Below are positions 29,001 to 36,871 of a stretch of 64,000 nt of DNA, in pieces. Below the pieces are notes generated by a model. The model saw only the letters and a program-made list of their open reading frames with translations. It did no database searches and was not told the origin of the DNA. Made by a program: the position numbers and the translations under genes. Location of the stretch: assembly GCA_005239165.1 (NCBI GenBank), contig RAPG01000014.1:81832-145831 (forward strand). Reading direction: 5' to 3'. The stretch is from Allopusillimonas ginsengisoli (GTDB lineage Bacteria > Pseudomonadota > Gammaproteobacteria > Burkholderiales > Burkholderiaceae_B). Within the stretch, counting starts at the first letter, position 1. The number at the start of each line of letters is the position of its first letter.

Positions 29001-30000
29001 ACTGGCAACCCAACGCACACAAGACGCCAATACAGCATTGAAAGATCAGGCCACGCAGCTGGACGAAAAAATATCCAAGCTGCAGGAAGTAAAGGGCAAT
29101 GTAACCATAAGCACCGAACCGCCGCAAACCAATGCCCAGGCGCGCTTGCGGCCAGAAAGCCTCACGCTGAGCCTGCAGTGCGCCAGCGGACCTATCGTGC
29201 TGCAAAACCTTAACTTCGCCAACAGCCAGGTGTTTTCATGGTCCATGGCTAACTGCGCAGATACCGAGCTACTTATTCGCTACCCGGGTTTTGAACTGCG
29301 CCAACAGTGGAGTGGTGCTGGCGGTTTCATTCAGTTTCTGAATGTCTTTGCCAGCGGCCAGCATCGCTATACGCCTGCCGACTTCCCCATGCAGGCCAGT
29401 GCCATGGAGCAGGCCGGCATCGAGTGGCTGGATGTCAACTATCGCCAAGTGGGGCAGGAAGCCGTACTGAAGGCCTTTGCCCAAGCAGACAAGCTCAACA
29501 CCCAGGCTCAGGAGATTCAGGGCAAACTCGATGCCATGCAGGATGCGGCGGCGAACGCACCGCAGACGCAAGGTGCATCAGGCCCCGCCGGCTTGCCCAA
29601 TCAGATTGTCACGATATGCATGGGGCCGGCCAGCAGCATTGGCCAGCAGCTTGCGGCAAATGTGGACGTGCCGGCCAAGAGCACCGCTGGCACCCGCCAA
29701 AAGGCAAAGCCGACAGCAACACAAAAGCCCGGCAAAAAATCGGCAAACTCGTCTAGTGTGAGTCCGCCAAAACCGGGCACGTATGCGGTTCAGGTCGGCA
29801 TTTTCGCCCACACCGAAAAGGTACGCAAGGCGCTGACCAATGCCAATTACACCATCCAGGATGAACCCATTACCCTGCATGGCAAGCACTACCGGAATAT
29901 ACGCGTTGGTGAATATGACACTCGACAAAAGGCCGAAGAGGCTGCAAAACAGATAACTGAGTTACTAAAAGTAAAGCCCATGGTGGTCGGACAGCCATAA
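26035..30000 (+). CDS. tssM: T6SS inner-membrane channel protein TssM with C-terminal SPOR domain
   Basis: 1321 residues, about 100-150 longer than usual. Two membrane segments lie at ~5-27 and ~33-53 and a third at ~390-410, giving a large periplasmic part. The cytoplasmic NTPase site is degenerate: GPQDDGRSAM around residues 113-122 where GxxxxGK(S/T) is expected, with Arg in place of Lys. After the normal IcmF C-terminal domain comes a Lys/Pro/Ser-rich linker (~1217-1247) and a SPOR domain (~1249-1321, YAVQVGIF...NIRVGEYDTRQKAEEAAKQI). SPOR domains bind glycan strands stripped of stem peptides, so this TssM may anchor the complex to septal wall. Last gene of the operon. Confidence 0.94.
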   Translation: MAKKLLGILGWAIGLSVLALCCWLLGVFLGWPLWQSAALFLGVLVACLILAWLRRRWHGWRLRRRLARPATSTAESTAQLDADWRAGLAALKQSRLSRFGSPLYVLPWFLALGPQDDGRSAMLRRAAGRDAVSAGGDDTPILQWWLLPGVVMLDPASSATTGGVAPSTASWKRMLHWMMRSRRREPLNGLVLSFSSFWLTQTSDAELFDTGHALRQRLDELVRVYNARVPIYIVLTHCEAQSGFTSWAKSLDDGTNKQAMGYLNERKLAGIGEFIDDAFGYIVARMGDLRVLQGIYARLTPDVLGLPERMFTLADRLDKVLRPAFQATPYAETPLLRGIFLTGSRTGTDSHEADWFSAGLLNDVLPAQRNAWQPLERMRHWRRLLRHAAVTGWLLACVAAGAFMLHTAHTAQDQLRIAMQGADMSAVDFSGGLSSDLHALQSIRHAILTLDKRSEWERRWLPFQQHVNVTQEKLEKAYANAFYGEVLTANLNPVLVRILAQDRSGVPDQASIAMAQNLVRRINLLQAKLAGEDLNTLPSPGTELQALMSVIQDGTISMLDGLLLGDMYRDYLAWQQNTQVLNDERRALQKALDGLGLSARPIQWVNTWAGLQPDLQPMRLSDFWNIGEQPALPEVSGAMTLEGKTAVTAFLQEIARASDNPQAWNEREAQYQQLFLDDGLQRWYAFSDAFVHAPDLIADVSARRTVLSSLMTANDPYRQYMGRLSKLGQSLPDTARPEWLSQAIRLDKLTGLVQLSEDESGKKANAVTSSLTTLQNLQVVQSFGGDVIKALPAGNPLKQGFSSLGADQQALALMQSYQKGVQSTVQVLQQGEGNAMQEAVQIWSYGQDPAVKEVALVDAYDAMAALRKSQDVATDSRSTVVWQLTEGAMDFTLDYAARSAACKLQSEWEASVLGAVQGLTDKQLADTLLFGSGGQVNVFLDGDAKHFLSRNGARYVARDALGVTVPFNGQFYAFASMAQRHQASVAGQQLATQRTQDANTALKDQATQLDEKISKLQEVKGNVTISTEPPQTNAQARLRPESLTLSLQCASGPIVLQNLNFANSQVFSWSMANCADTELLIRYPGFELRQQWSGAGGFIQFLNVFASGQHRYTPADFPMQASAMEQAGIEWLDVNYRQVGQEAVLKAFAQADKLNTQAQEIQGKLDAMQDAAANAPQTQGASGPAGLPNQIVTICMGPASSIGQQLAANVDVPAKSTAGTRQKAKPTATQKPGKKSANSSSVSPPKPGTYAVQVGIFAHTEKVRKALTNANYTIQDEPITLHGKHYRNIRVGEYDTRQKAEEAAKQITELLKVKPMVVGQP

Positions 30001-30024
30001 CCCGGCCCACAGCAAAGCTTTGAC

Positions 30025-30064
30025 CGCTGCGCCTCCGGGCGCAGCGCTTCTCCGGGCTTTTGCT
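30025..30064 (+). terminator. Terminator of the T6SS operon
   Basis: CGCTGCGCC (30025-30033) and GGCGCAGCG (30038-30046) form a perfect 9-bp stem with a TCCG loop, 25 nt after the tssM stop. CCCGG (30001) with CCGGG (30052) and AGCAAAG with CTTTTGCT (30057-30064) could add outer pairing. The T content after the main stem is low. Confidence 0.6.
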
Positions 30065-30153
30065 GCTCCATAATTTCGCACCTTTCCGCGTTGCGGGGAA
30101 CCACGCTGGGTTACTTTACGCCCTCGTTCCATAACAGAATCATTGCCTAACCT

Positions 30154-30184
30154 GTCTAAACAGACGGCGACAGACTGCGTCTGT
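30154..30184 (+). promoter_or_regulatory. CAGAC repeats in the autotransporter upstream region
   Basis: GTCTAAACAGAC (30154-30165) is followed by ACAGAC-TGC-GTCTGT (30170-30184). CAGAC thus appears at 30161 and 30171, one helical turn apart, with inverted copies on both sides. The group sits 40-70 nt before the GTG start. This looks like an operator or leader hairpin, but no known regulator is identified from it. Confidence 0.4.
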
Positions 30185-30224
30185 CCATCTAGGCTGTCCC
30201 CATATTTAACAAAGGGATAAGCCT

Positions 30225-33200
30225 GTGAATAAAATACATAAGGTGATCTGGAGCTGCCACAGCCACGCGTTCGTTGTTGTCTCAGAACTGGCAGATTCTA
30301 GAACGTCTGGCGGTGGTGTACGAAGCGAACGTCGCGCAACATCTGGCCGAGGCACACGCAGTGCCACATCTAAAATAGCCAGGCGCGGCAAATGCGCGGG
30401 ACCCGCCACGCTGCTCGCTGCCACCTTAACGCTGGCGCTCGCGGGCGCGCAGCATGCTACTGCCCAATCAGTCACCGCTACGGGTGATATCAACCCGAGC
30501 GGCCCCAGCGCACCCACATCCTCCTGGAACCTGGGTAATTCTACCCACCTGCGGGTCGGACAAACAGGCTACGGCTCGCTTGTCATTGAAGATGGGGGCA
30601 TCGTCTCAAATGGGGTCAGCACTATTGGAGATGAAGAGGGCGCCGTAGGCGAAGTCATCGTTACTGGAGCCGGATCGCAGTGGATAAACAACGGCACTAT
30701 TTTTACCGGCTATGACGGCACAGGCAAGTTACTCATTGAGGACGGCGGTTACGTTTCGGCTTATAACCACATAGGAATTGCAGACGAAGACGACAGCAAT
30801 GGCGAGGTCATCATCACCGGGGCAGGATCAAAATTACACGCTCCGGATGCCGAGGTTTGGGTCGGCAATCGCGGTATAGGCAGCCTGACTGTTGCAGACG
30901 GAGGCAGCCTCTTTAACGGCCAGGGTCATATTGGAAATTGGGATGACAGCGAAGGCGAAGTGTCTGTAACCGGGGCAGGATCAACATGGGAGAACACTGG
31001 CTCGCTAACAATTGGTAGTAGAGGTCCAGGCACGTTGACCATTAGCGACGGCGGCCAGGTCAGCAACACATCAAGCATAATCGGCCAAGGCACTATCAAC
31101 GAAGGCAAGGTCACTGTCACTGGGTCCGGATCAGAGTGGCAGAACAGCAGCGACATGCTTGTCGGCCAGTGGGGCCCAGCTACACTAATTGTTGCGGATG
31201 GCGGTAAAGTTTCGTCCTCTGGCTCCCTCAGCCAAATCGGAACTAACGACGGTAGCCACGGCGATGTCACTGTTACCGGGACGGGGTCGCAGTGGTACAA
31301 CGCGGCTGTCCTCCAAGTCGGCGCCCTTGGCACAGGTATGCTGACCATTGAAAATGGCGGTAAGGTCATCAATGATGGAAAAGGTGTTATTTCGGAGGGT
31401 GCTCTTAACGAGGGCGAGGTCACAGTGACCGGCGTGGGGTCAGAATGGGAAAACACAGGCGATCTCTATGTTGGCAATAGAAATAAAGGCACGCTGACCA
31501 TCGCAGATGGAGGCAAAGTCTCAAGTAATTTCGGTTATATCTCAAAGCAAGCCAGCAGCCACGGCGAGGTCACTGTAACCGGGGTTGGATCAGTGTGGGA
31601 AAACAATCGTTCGGTTTTGATCGGTGGAGGAATCACAGGCACGCTGACTATTTCTGATGGGGGCAAGGTCTCTGCTGAAGTCGTCCGTATCGGAGCCACT
31701 GGCGGCGTGAGAGAAGGCACACTCAATATTGGTGCGGCGGCGGGTGATGCAGCGGCAACGGCAGGCATCCTGGACACCCCCGAGCTTGATTTCAAGGGCG
31801 GTAAAGGCACACTTGTCTTCAATCACACCGATGCAGATTATGTTTTCTCCGCCGCGTTGACACAAGGCCCTTATAGCAGCCGAACACACACAATCAAACA
31901 TCTGGCCGGCACTACAACACTAACCGGCGACAGTTCCGACTTTTCCGGCACCACAACGGTTTCGGGCGGCGCACTGTTCGTTGACGGCACACTGGCGGGC
32001 GATGTCAACGCCCAAACCACCGGCGAGGTGTCGGGAAACGGGACGCTTACCGCCAACCTGAATATCACCAACAGCGGCGTACTGGCCGGCGCACACAACA
32101 AGCAATTGCGCATAGATGGCGATGTCAACATGGATGCAACCAGCGAAGTCAAGGTCGCGCTAGACAGCCCTTCAAGCAATGGCCTGTTCGATGTGGGAGG
32201 TGACCTGGCCCTGGACGGCACACTTAACGTGGCCGACGCAGGGGCCTTCGGCACTGGTGTTTATCGCATTTTTGATTATGCCGGTGCACTGACTGACAAT
32301 GGCATGGATATCGGCGCTACGCCTGGAGGCGTATCCGCAACCGACCTCCAGGTCCAGACATCCGTTCTGAATCAGATAAACCTGGTGAGCAGCGCGGCAG
32401 CTGGCGAGATGCGCTTCTGGGATGGGGGCGATCCGGCAAAGCACGGCAATAACATCATCGATGGCGGCAGCGGAAGCTGGCTGGCCGACGGCCAGAACTG
32501 GACGCTTCTTGATGGTTCAGCCAACGGCAGCTATGACCCTAACCCGTCCTTTCCCATATTCCAGGGGACGGCAGGTACGGTCACAGTCGATGACTCGGCC
32601 GGCACCATCGCTATTACCGGCATGCAGTTCGCCACCGACGGCTACCGGCTCGAAGGCGATGCCATCGCCTTGCAAGGTGCAGGCAACGAAAGCATCATTC
32701 GCGTAGGCGATGGCGCAGGAGCGGGAGTGACCGCTACCATTGCCTCTGCGCTGACCGGCACGTCCTCGCTGGTCAAGAGCGATATGGGCACGCTGGTGCT
32801 GGAGGGTACCAACACTTATACCGGCGGCACACAAGTTGATGGTGGCACACTGTCGGTGTCCAGTGACGCCAACCTGGGCGACGCAAGTGGTGCGTTTACG
32901 TTCAATGGCGGCACACTGGACTCGACGGCCAGTTTCGTTAGCGATAGGTCCATTCTGGTTAACTCAGCGGCACGCTTCAATGTCGCCTTGGCGACGGAAC
33001 TGGAGCTGACTGGCGATATCACAGGCGGATCAGTCGCCTTGCTCAAGCAAGGAGACGGCACACTAATACTGTCAGGCACTAACGACTATAGCGTTACAAG
33101 AGTCCTGGCCGGAACGCTCATCGGTAACGTATCTTCGATCTCGGGAAGTATCCGAAATGCGGGCACGATCATTTTCGACCAGACGAGCAACGCGACCTTT

Positions 33201-36200
33201 ACCGGCGATATCAAAGGCGATTTAGGCAGCGACGGGGTAATGATCAAGGACGGCACGGGCACACTCACCCTCGATGGCGCTCACTATCCGTACACCTCCA
33301 GCCTGGACTGGACAATTGCCCAAGGCAGTCTTCAGGCGGAAGCAGCCCGCTTCACGGGTAATACGCATCTTGATGGCACCGCAACGACGCTGGCCTTTGT
33401 CGATAATGGCAATGCCACCTACGGCGGCGTGCTCTCCGGTGACGGCTTGTTCACCCTTAACGGCACGGGCACAGTACAACTAACAGGGGATAGCACCAGC
33501 TTTTCCGGCAACACCCACATCGCGAGCGGCACGCTGATTGTTGATGGCACGCTGGGCGGCGATATCAAAGCGCAAACCTCCGGCACGGTATCTGGCACCG
33601 GCACGCTTACCGGCAACGTAGAGTTCACCAACAGCGGCATACTGGCCGGCGAACAGGGCAATCAACTGCGTATTGATGGCGATGTCGACATGGATGCAAG
33701 CAGCGAAGTCAATGTTGCGCTGGGCGGACCCTCGGGTAGCCCTCTGTTCGATGTAGGTGGCGAGCTGACCCTGGACGGCACGCTTAATGTGGCGAATGCT
33801 GGCGGTTTTGATGCAGGCGTTTATCGCATTTTTGTTTATACCGGAGCATTGAACGACAATGATATAGATATCGGCACAACTCCTGCCGGTGTAGACGCAT
33901 CCGACGTCCAGATCCAGACATCCGTTGCGAATCAGGTAAATCTCGTGAGCGGCGCGGCGGCAGGCGAGTTGCGCTTCTGGGATGGCGGCGACCCGGCAAA
34001 ACACGGCAATGACAGCATCGATGGCGGCAGCGGAAGCTGGCTGGCCAACGGCCAGAACTGGACTCTGTTTGATGGCTCGGATAACGGCAGCTACGACCCT
34101 AACCCGTCCTTCGCCATATTCCAGGGTACTGCAGGCAATGTCACTGTCGATGACTCGGCTGGCGCCATCGGCGTCACTGACATGCAGTTCGCGGCAGACG
34201 GCTACCGGGTCGAAGGCGATGCCATCACCTTGCAAGGTGTGGGTAACGAAAGCATGATTCGCGTGGGAGACGGCACTGGAGCAGGTATGACCGCCACCAT
34301 TGCTTCTGAGCTGACCGGTACGTCCAGGCTGGTCAAGAGTGATATGGGCACGCTGGTGCTGGAGGGAGCCAACACTTATACCGGCGGTACACAAATTGAT
34401 GATGGCGTTCTGTCGGTGTCCAGCGATGCCAACCTGGGCGACGCAAGTGGCGCACTCACGCTCAATGGCGGCACACTGGCCACCACGGCCAGTTTCGCTA
34501 GCGGTCGTGCCGTTACCCTGAGTTCGGCAGGCCTGTTCGAAGTGGCCGCAACAACAGAGCTAAGTCTGAACGGCAACGTCACTGGATCAGGCGATTTGAT
34601 TAAGCAAGACGCAGGCACACTCAGATTGTCGGGCACCAACGCCTACGCCAACACTAGAGTCCTGGCAGGTACGCTAATTGGCAATGCGTCCTCGATATCA
34701 GGCAATATTGCCAATGCGGGTACCGGCATCTTCGATCAGGCAAGTGATGCGAGCTTTGCCGGCAACATCGGTGGCGAGGCTGGCACCAACGGAGTAATGA
34801 TCAAGGACGGTGCAGGCAAACTCACGCTGGGCGGCACCTCGTCGCTGGACTGGACGATTGCCCAAGGCGAACTACAAACGGAAGCGGCCCGGTTCACTGG
34901 CGATGCGCACCTTGACGGCGCGGCAACGACGCTGACCTTTGTCGATACGAATGATGCCGCCTATGGCGGAGTGATCTCCGGCAATGGTCTGTTCGTCCTT
35001 AATGGCGCCGGTACAGTAAAACTGACGGGCGACAGTGCCGGTTTTGCCGGCAACACAAACATCGCGAACGGTACGCTGATTGTCGGCGACTCCCACGGCA
35101 ACGGCGCACTGGGTGGTACCTTCGATTTATCGGGCGGCGCGATACTGCGTGGCTCGGGCACAGTCGGCGCAGGCGCAGGCTCCCTCGTTGCCGTTTCATC
35201 GGGCGCCACCATTGCACCCGGAAACTCCATCGGCACGCTGACTATCGCCGGCAATCTGGTTTTTAATCCTGGTTCGCTCTTCGAAGTCGAAGTCGACCCG
35301 CAAGGCACCGCCAGCGACAGAATTGAGGTCACGGGCGATGCCACGCTTAACGGCGGCTCAGTCGTTCATATTGGAGAGGCCGGCAACTACAAGCTTAACT
35401 CGACTTACACCATTTTGAAGGCAGCAGGCACACTTACCGGTGCATTCGACGATGTAAGCTCTAACTTTGCGTTCCTCACGCCTGGCCTGGCCTACGACTA
35501 TGGGTCAGGCACTGTTGACCTGAAACTGGCACGCAATGAGCGGAATTTCGACTCGGCGGCGACAACGCGCAATCAAAAATCCACGGCCAGAGGAATCGAA
35601 AGCATAGGCATGAGTGCTGGCCATGCCGTCTACGACGCCATCGCCAAGCTGCCTGACGACCCTGCTCTGATTCGCGCCAGTCTGGATGCGCTCTCGGGCG
35701 AGATTCATGCCTCAACCAAGACCGCTCTAATCGAAGACAGCCGCTTTATTCGCAATGCAGCGACTGACCGGGGGCGAGCCGCCTTTGCGATGCCAGGAGC
35801 CTCTCATGCACCGGTGCAAGCCTACGGTCCAGACGACTCGCCCATATCCGTAGCCCCAGATTATGCAGGGCCAGTGTTCTGGAGCCACGCTTTTGGCTCC
35901 TGGGGCAAGACCAATGACGACGGCAATGCCGCTAAGCTGGATCGCGACATTGGCGGCTTCCTGATCGGTACGGATCGGCAGGTAGGAGATTGGCGCCTGG
36001 GCGTCATGGCCGGATACAGCCACTCGAACGTTAACGCGCACGACCGCGACTCCTCGGCCACGAGCGACAGCTATCACCTGGGACTGTATGGTGCCACGAC
36101 CTGGGGCAACCTTGGCCTGCGCACCGGTGCGGCCTATAGCCGGCACGATATCGACACCAAGCGTTCGGTCTCCATCCCCGGCCTGAGCGATCGCCTGTCG

Positions 36201-36686
36201 ACCAACTACAAGGCCGACACCTTCCAGGCGTTCGCAGAACTGGGCTATGGCATGGAGATGGGTAATACCCGCCTGGAGCCTTTTGCCAATCTGGCCTATG
36301 TGGCTTTGCACACAAATGACTACAACGAGGATGGCGGCTCAGCGGCGCTTTCAGGTCGCAGCGAGAACGTGGATGTCACCTTTACGACACTGGGCCTGCG
36401 CGCCGAGCACAGTCTGAACCTGGGTGCCACAGAGGCCACCTTGCGCGGCACACTGGGCTGGCGCCATGCCTTTGGCAGCACCAGGCCTGAGAGCCGTCAT
36501 GCCTTTTCGGCCGGTAACGCATTCACCGTAGCCGGAGTGCCGATCGCCAGCGACAGCGCGGTGGTTGAAGCCGGCGTAGACCTGAACCTGACGTCAAATG
36601 CCACATTCGGCCTGTCCTATATCGGCCAGATTGCAGGCTCGGCGCGGGATCATGGCGTCAAGGCGAATCTTGCAATCAAGTTCTAA
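30225..36686 (+). CDS. Autotransporter (type Va secretion) with large repetitive passenger
   Basis: 2153 residues. The N-terminus is an extended signal peptide region (MNKIHKVIWSCHSHAFVVVSELA) with a later hydrophobic core (ATLLAATLTLALAGAQHATAQ). Residues ~98-500 hold at least seven T5SS/PEP-CTERM-type repeats of about 45 residues, each with VTGxGSxWEN and GTLTIxDGGxVS. Residues ~560-1610 hold autotransporter-associated beta-strand repeats (TLVLEGTNTYTGGTQVDGG) inside two near-identical 520-residue blocks. The C-terminal barrel (~1880-2153, from FWSHAFGSWGK) ends NLAIKF, a typical final Phe. The passenger is predicted to be an adhesin-like beta-helix. GTG 30225 has AAAGGG 8 nt upstream. No protease motif was found. 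Confidence 0.92.
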   Translation: MNKIHKVIWSCHSHAFVVVSELADSRTSGGGVRSERRATSGRGTRSATSKIARRGKCAGPATLLAATLTLALAGAQHATAQSVTATGDINPSGPSAPTSSWNLGNSTHLRVGQTGYGSLVIEDGGIVSNGVSTIGDEEGAVGEVIVTGAGSQWINNGTIFTGYDGTGKLLIEDGGYVSAYNHIGIADEDDSNGEVIITGAGSKLHAPDAEVWVGNRGIGSLTVADGGSLFNGQGHIGNWDDSEGEVSVTGAGSTWENTGSLTIGSRGPGTLTISDGGQVSNTSSIIGQGTINEGKVTVTGSGSEWQNSSDMLVGQWGPATLIVADGGKVSSSGSLSQIGTNDGSHGDVTVTGTGSQWYNAAVLQVGALGTGMLTIENGGKVINDGKGVISEGALNEGEVTVTGVGSEWENTGDLYVGNRNKGTLTIADGGKVSSNFGYISKQASSHGEVTVTGVGSVWENNRSVLIGGGITGTLTISDGGKVSAEVVRIGATGGVREGTLNIGAAAGDAAATAGILDTPELDFKGGKGTLVFNHTDADYVFSAALTQGPYSSRTHTIKHLAGTTTLTGDSSDFSGTTTVSGGALFVDGTLAGDVNAQTTGEVSGNGTLTANLNITNSGVLAGAHNKQLRIDGDVNMDATSEVKVALDSPSSNGLFDVGGDLALDGTLNVADAGAFGTGVYRIFDYAGALTDNGMDIGATPGGVSATDLQVQTSVLNQINLVSSAAAGEMRFWDGGDPAKHGNNIIDGGSGSWLADGQNWTLLDGSANGSYDPNPSFPIFQGTAGTVTVDDSAGTIAITGMQFATDGYRLEGDAIALQGAGNESIIRVGDGAGAGVTATIASALTGTSSLVKSDMGTLVLEGTNTYTGGTQVDGGTLSVSSDANLGDASGAFTFNGGTLDSTASFVSDRSILVNSAARFNVALATELELTGDITGGSVALLKQGDGTLILSGTNDYSVTRVLAGTLIGNVSSISGSIRNAGTIIFDQTSNATFTGDIKGDLGSDGVMIKDGTGTLTLDGAHYPYTSSLDWTIAQGSLQAEAARFTGNTHLDGTATTLAFVDNGNATYGGVLSGDGLFTLNGTGTVQLTGDSTSFSGNTHIASGTLIVDGTLGGDIKAQTSGTVSGTGTLTGNVEFTNSGILAGEQGNQLRIDGDVDMDASSEVNVALGGPSGSPLFDVGGELTLDGTLNVANAGGFDAGVYRIFVYTGALNDNDIDIGTTPAGVDASDVQIQTSVANQVNLVSGAAAGELRFWDGGDPAKHGNDSIDGGSGSWLANGQNWTLFDGSDNGSYDPNPSFAIFQGTAGNVTVDDSAGAIGVTDMQFAADGYRVEGDAITLQGVGNESMIRVGDGTGAGMTATIASELTGTSRLVKSDMGTLVLEGANTYTGGTQIDDGVLSVSSDANLGDASGALTLNGGTLATTASFASGRAVTLSSAGLFEVAATTELSLNGNVTGSGDLIKQDAGTLRLSGTNAYANTRVLAGTLIGNASSISGNIANAGTGIFDQASDASFAGNIGGEAGTNGVMIKDGAGKLTLGGTSSLDWTIAQGELQTEAARFTGDAHLDGAATTLTFVDTNDAAYGGVISGNGLFVLNGAGTVKLTGDSAGFAGNTNIANGTLIVGDSHGNGALGGTFDLSGGAILRGSGTVGAGAGSLVAVSSGATIAPGNSIGTLTIAGNLVFNPGSLFEVEVDPQGTASDRIEVTGDATLNGGSVVHIGEAGNYKLNSTYTILKAAGTLTGAFDDVSSNFAFLTPGLAYDYGSGTVDLKLARNERNFDSAATTRNQKSTARGIESIGMSAGHAVYDAIAKLPDDPALIRASLDALSGEIHASTKTALIEDSRFIRNAATDRGRAAFAMPGASHAPVQAYGPDDSPISVAPDYAGPVFWSHAFGSWGKTNDDGNAAKLDRDIGGFLIGTDRQVGDWRLGVMAGYSHSNVNAHDRDSSATSDSYHLGLYGATTWGNLGLRTGAAYSRHDIDTKRSVSIPGLSDRLSTNYKADTFQAFAELGYGMEMGNTRLEPFANLAYVALHTNDYNEDGGSAALSGRSENVDVTFTTLGLRAEHSLNLGATEATLRGTLGWRHAFGSTRPESRHAFSAGNAFTVAGVPIASDSAVVEAGVDLNLTSNATFGLSYIGQIAGSARDHGVKANLAIKF
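31922..33482 (+). repeat. Internal duplication of autotransporter gene, copy 1
   Basis: This 1.56-kb segment begins at the codons for TGDSSDFSGTTTVSGG and is followed directly by a second copy. Shared blocks include GDPAKHGN, GSGSWLA-GQNWTL, DPNPSF and TYTGGTQ. By eye the copies are highly similar at the DNA level over much of their length. Confidence 0.85.
33483..35022 (+). repeat. Internal duplication of autotransporter gene, copy 2
   Basis: The second 1.54-kb copy begins TGDSTSFSGNTHIASG and keeps the same order of blocks as copy 1. A third, short start of the unit (TGDSAGFAGNTNIANG, from about 35023) follows before the gene enters its unique linker and barrel. Confidence 0.85.
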
Positions 36687-36705
36687 AGGCAAACCAGCAT
36701 GAAAA

Positions 36706-36733
36706 AGCCCTGTTTACCTAGGTAAACAGGGCT
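36706..36733. terminator. 28-bp perfect palindrome between autotransporter and icd
   Basis: AGCCCTGTTTACC and its complement meet at a central CCTAGG, giving a perfect palindrome 20 nt after the autotransporter stop. AAAAA on its left side means the minus strand reads a stem followed by T-run, so it can terminate minus-strand transcripts; it probably serves both directions. Confidence 0.65.
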
Positions 36734-36807
36734 GTTCAGGCCTTAACGAACCAGCACCTCAAACTTAATTGATGACCCCGGATTCAGTCATGCTCAGCCA
36801 GACACAG

Positions 36808-36837
36808 AAAAGCCCCGCTCTCCTATAAGAACGGGGC
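36808..36837 (-). terminator. Rho-independent terminator of icd
   Basis: Read on the minus strand, GCCCCGTTCT and AGAGCGGGGC pair over about 10 bp (one G-T pair) around TATAGG and are followed by TTTT. It lies 35 nt after the icd stop codon. Confidence 0.75.
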
Positions 36838-36871
36838 CTTCCCATACTTTAATGAATCAGCTTAAAACTGA

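Noticed and set aside
33480..34394. Open frame of 304 codons on the minus strand, and similar frames across 30.9-35.3 kb
   Set aside because: They are shadows of the repetitive autotransporter passenger; similar shadows recur in both duplicated blocks.
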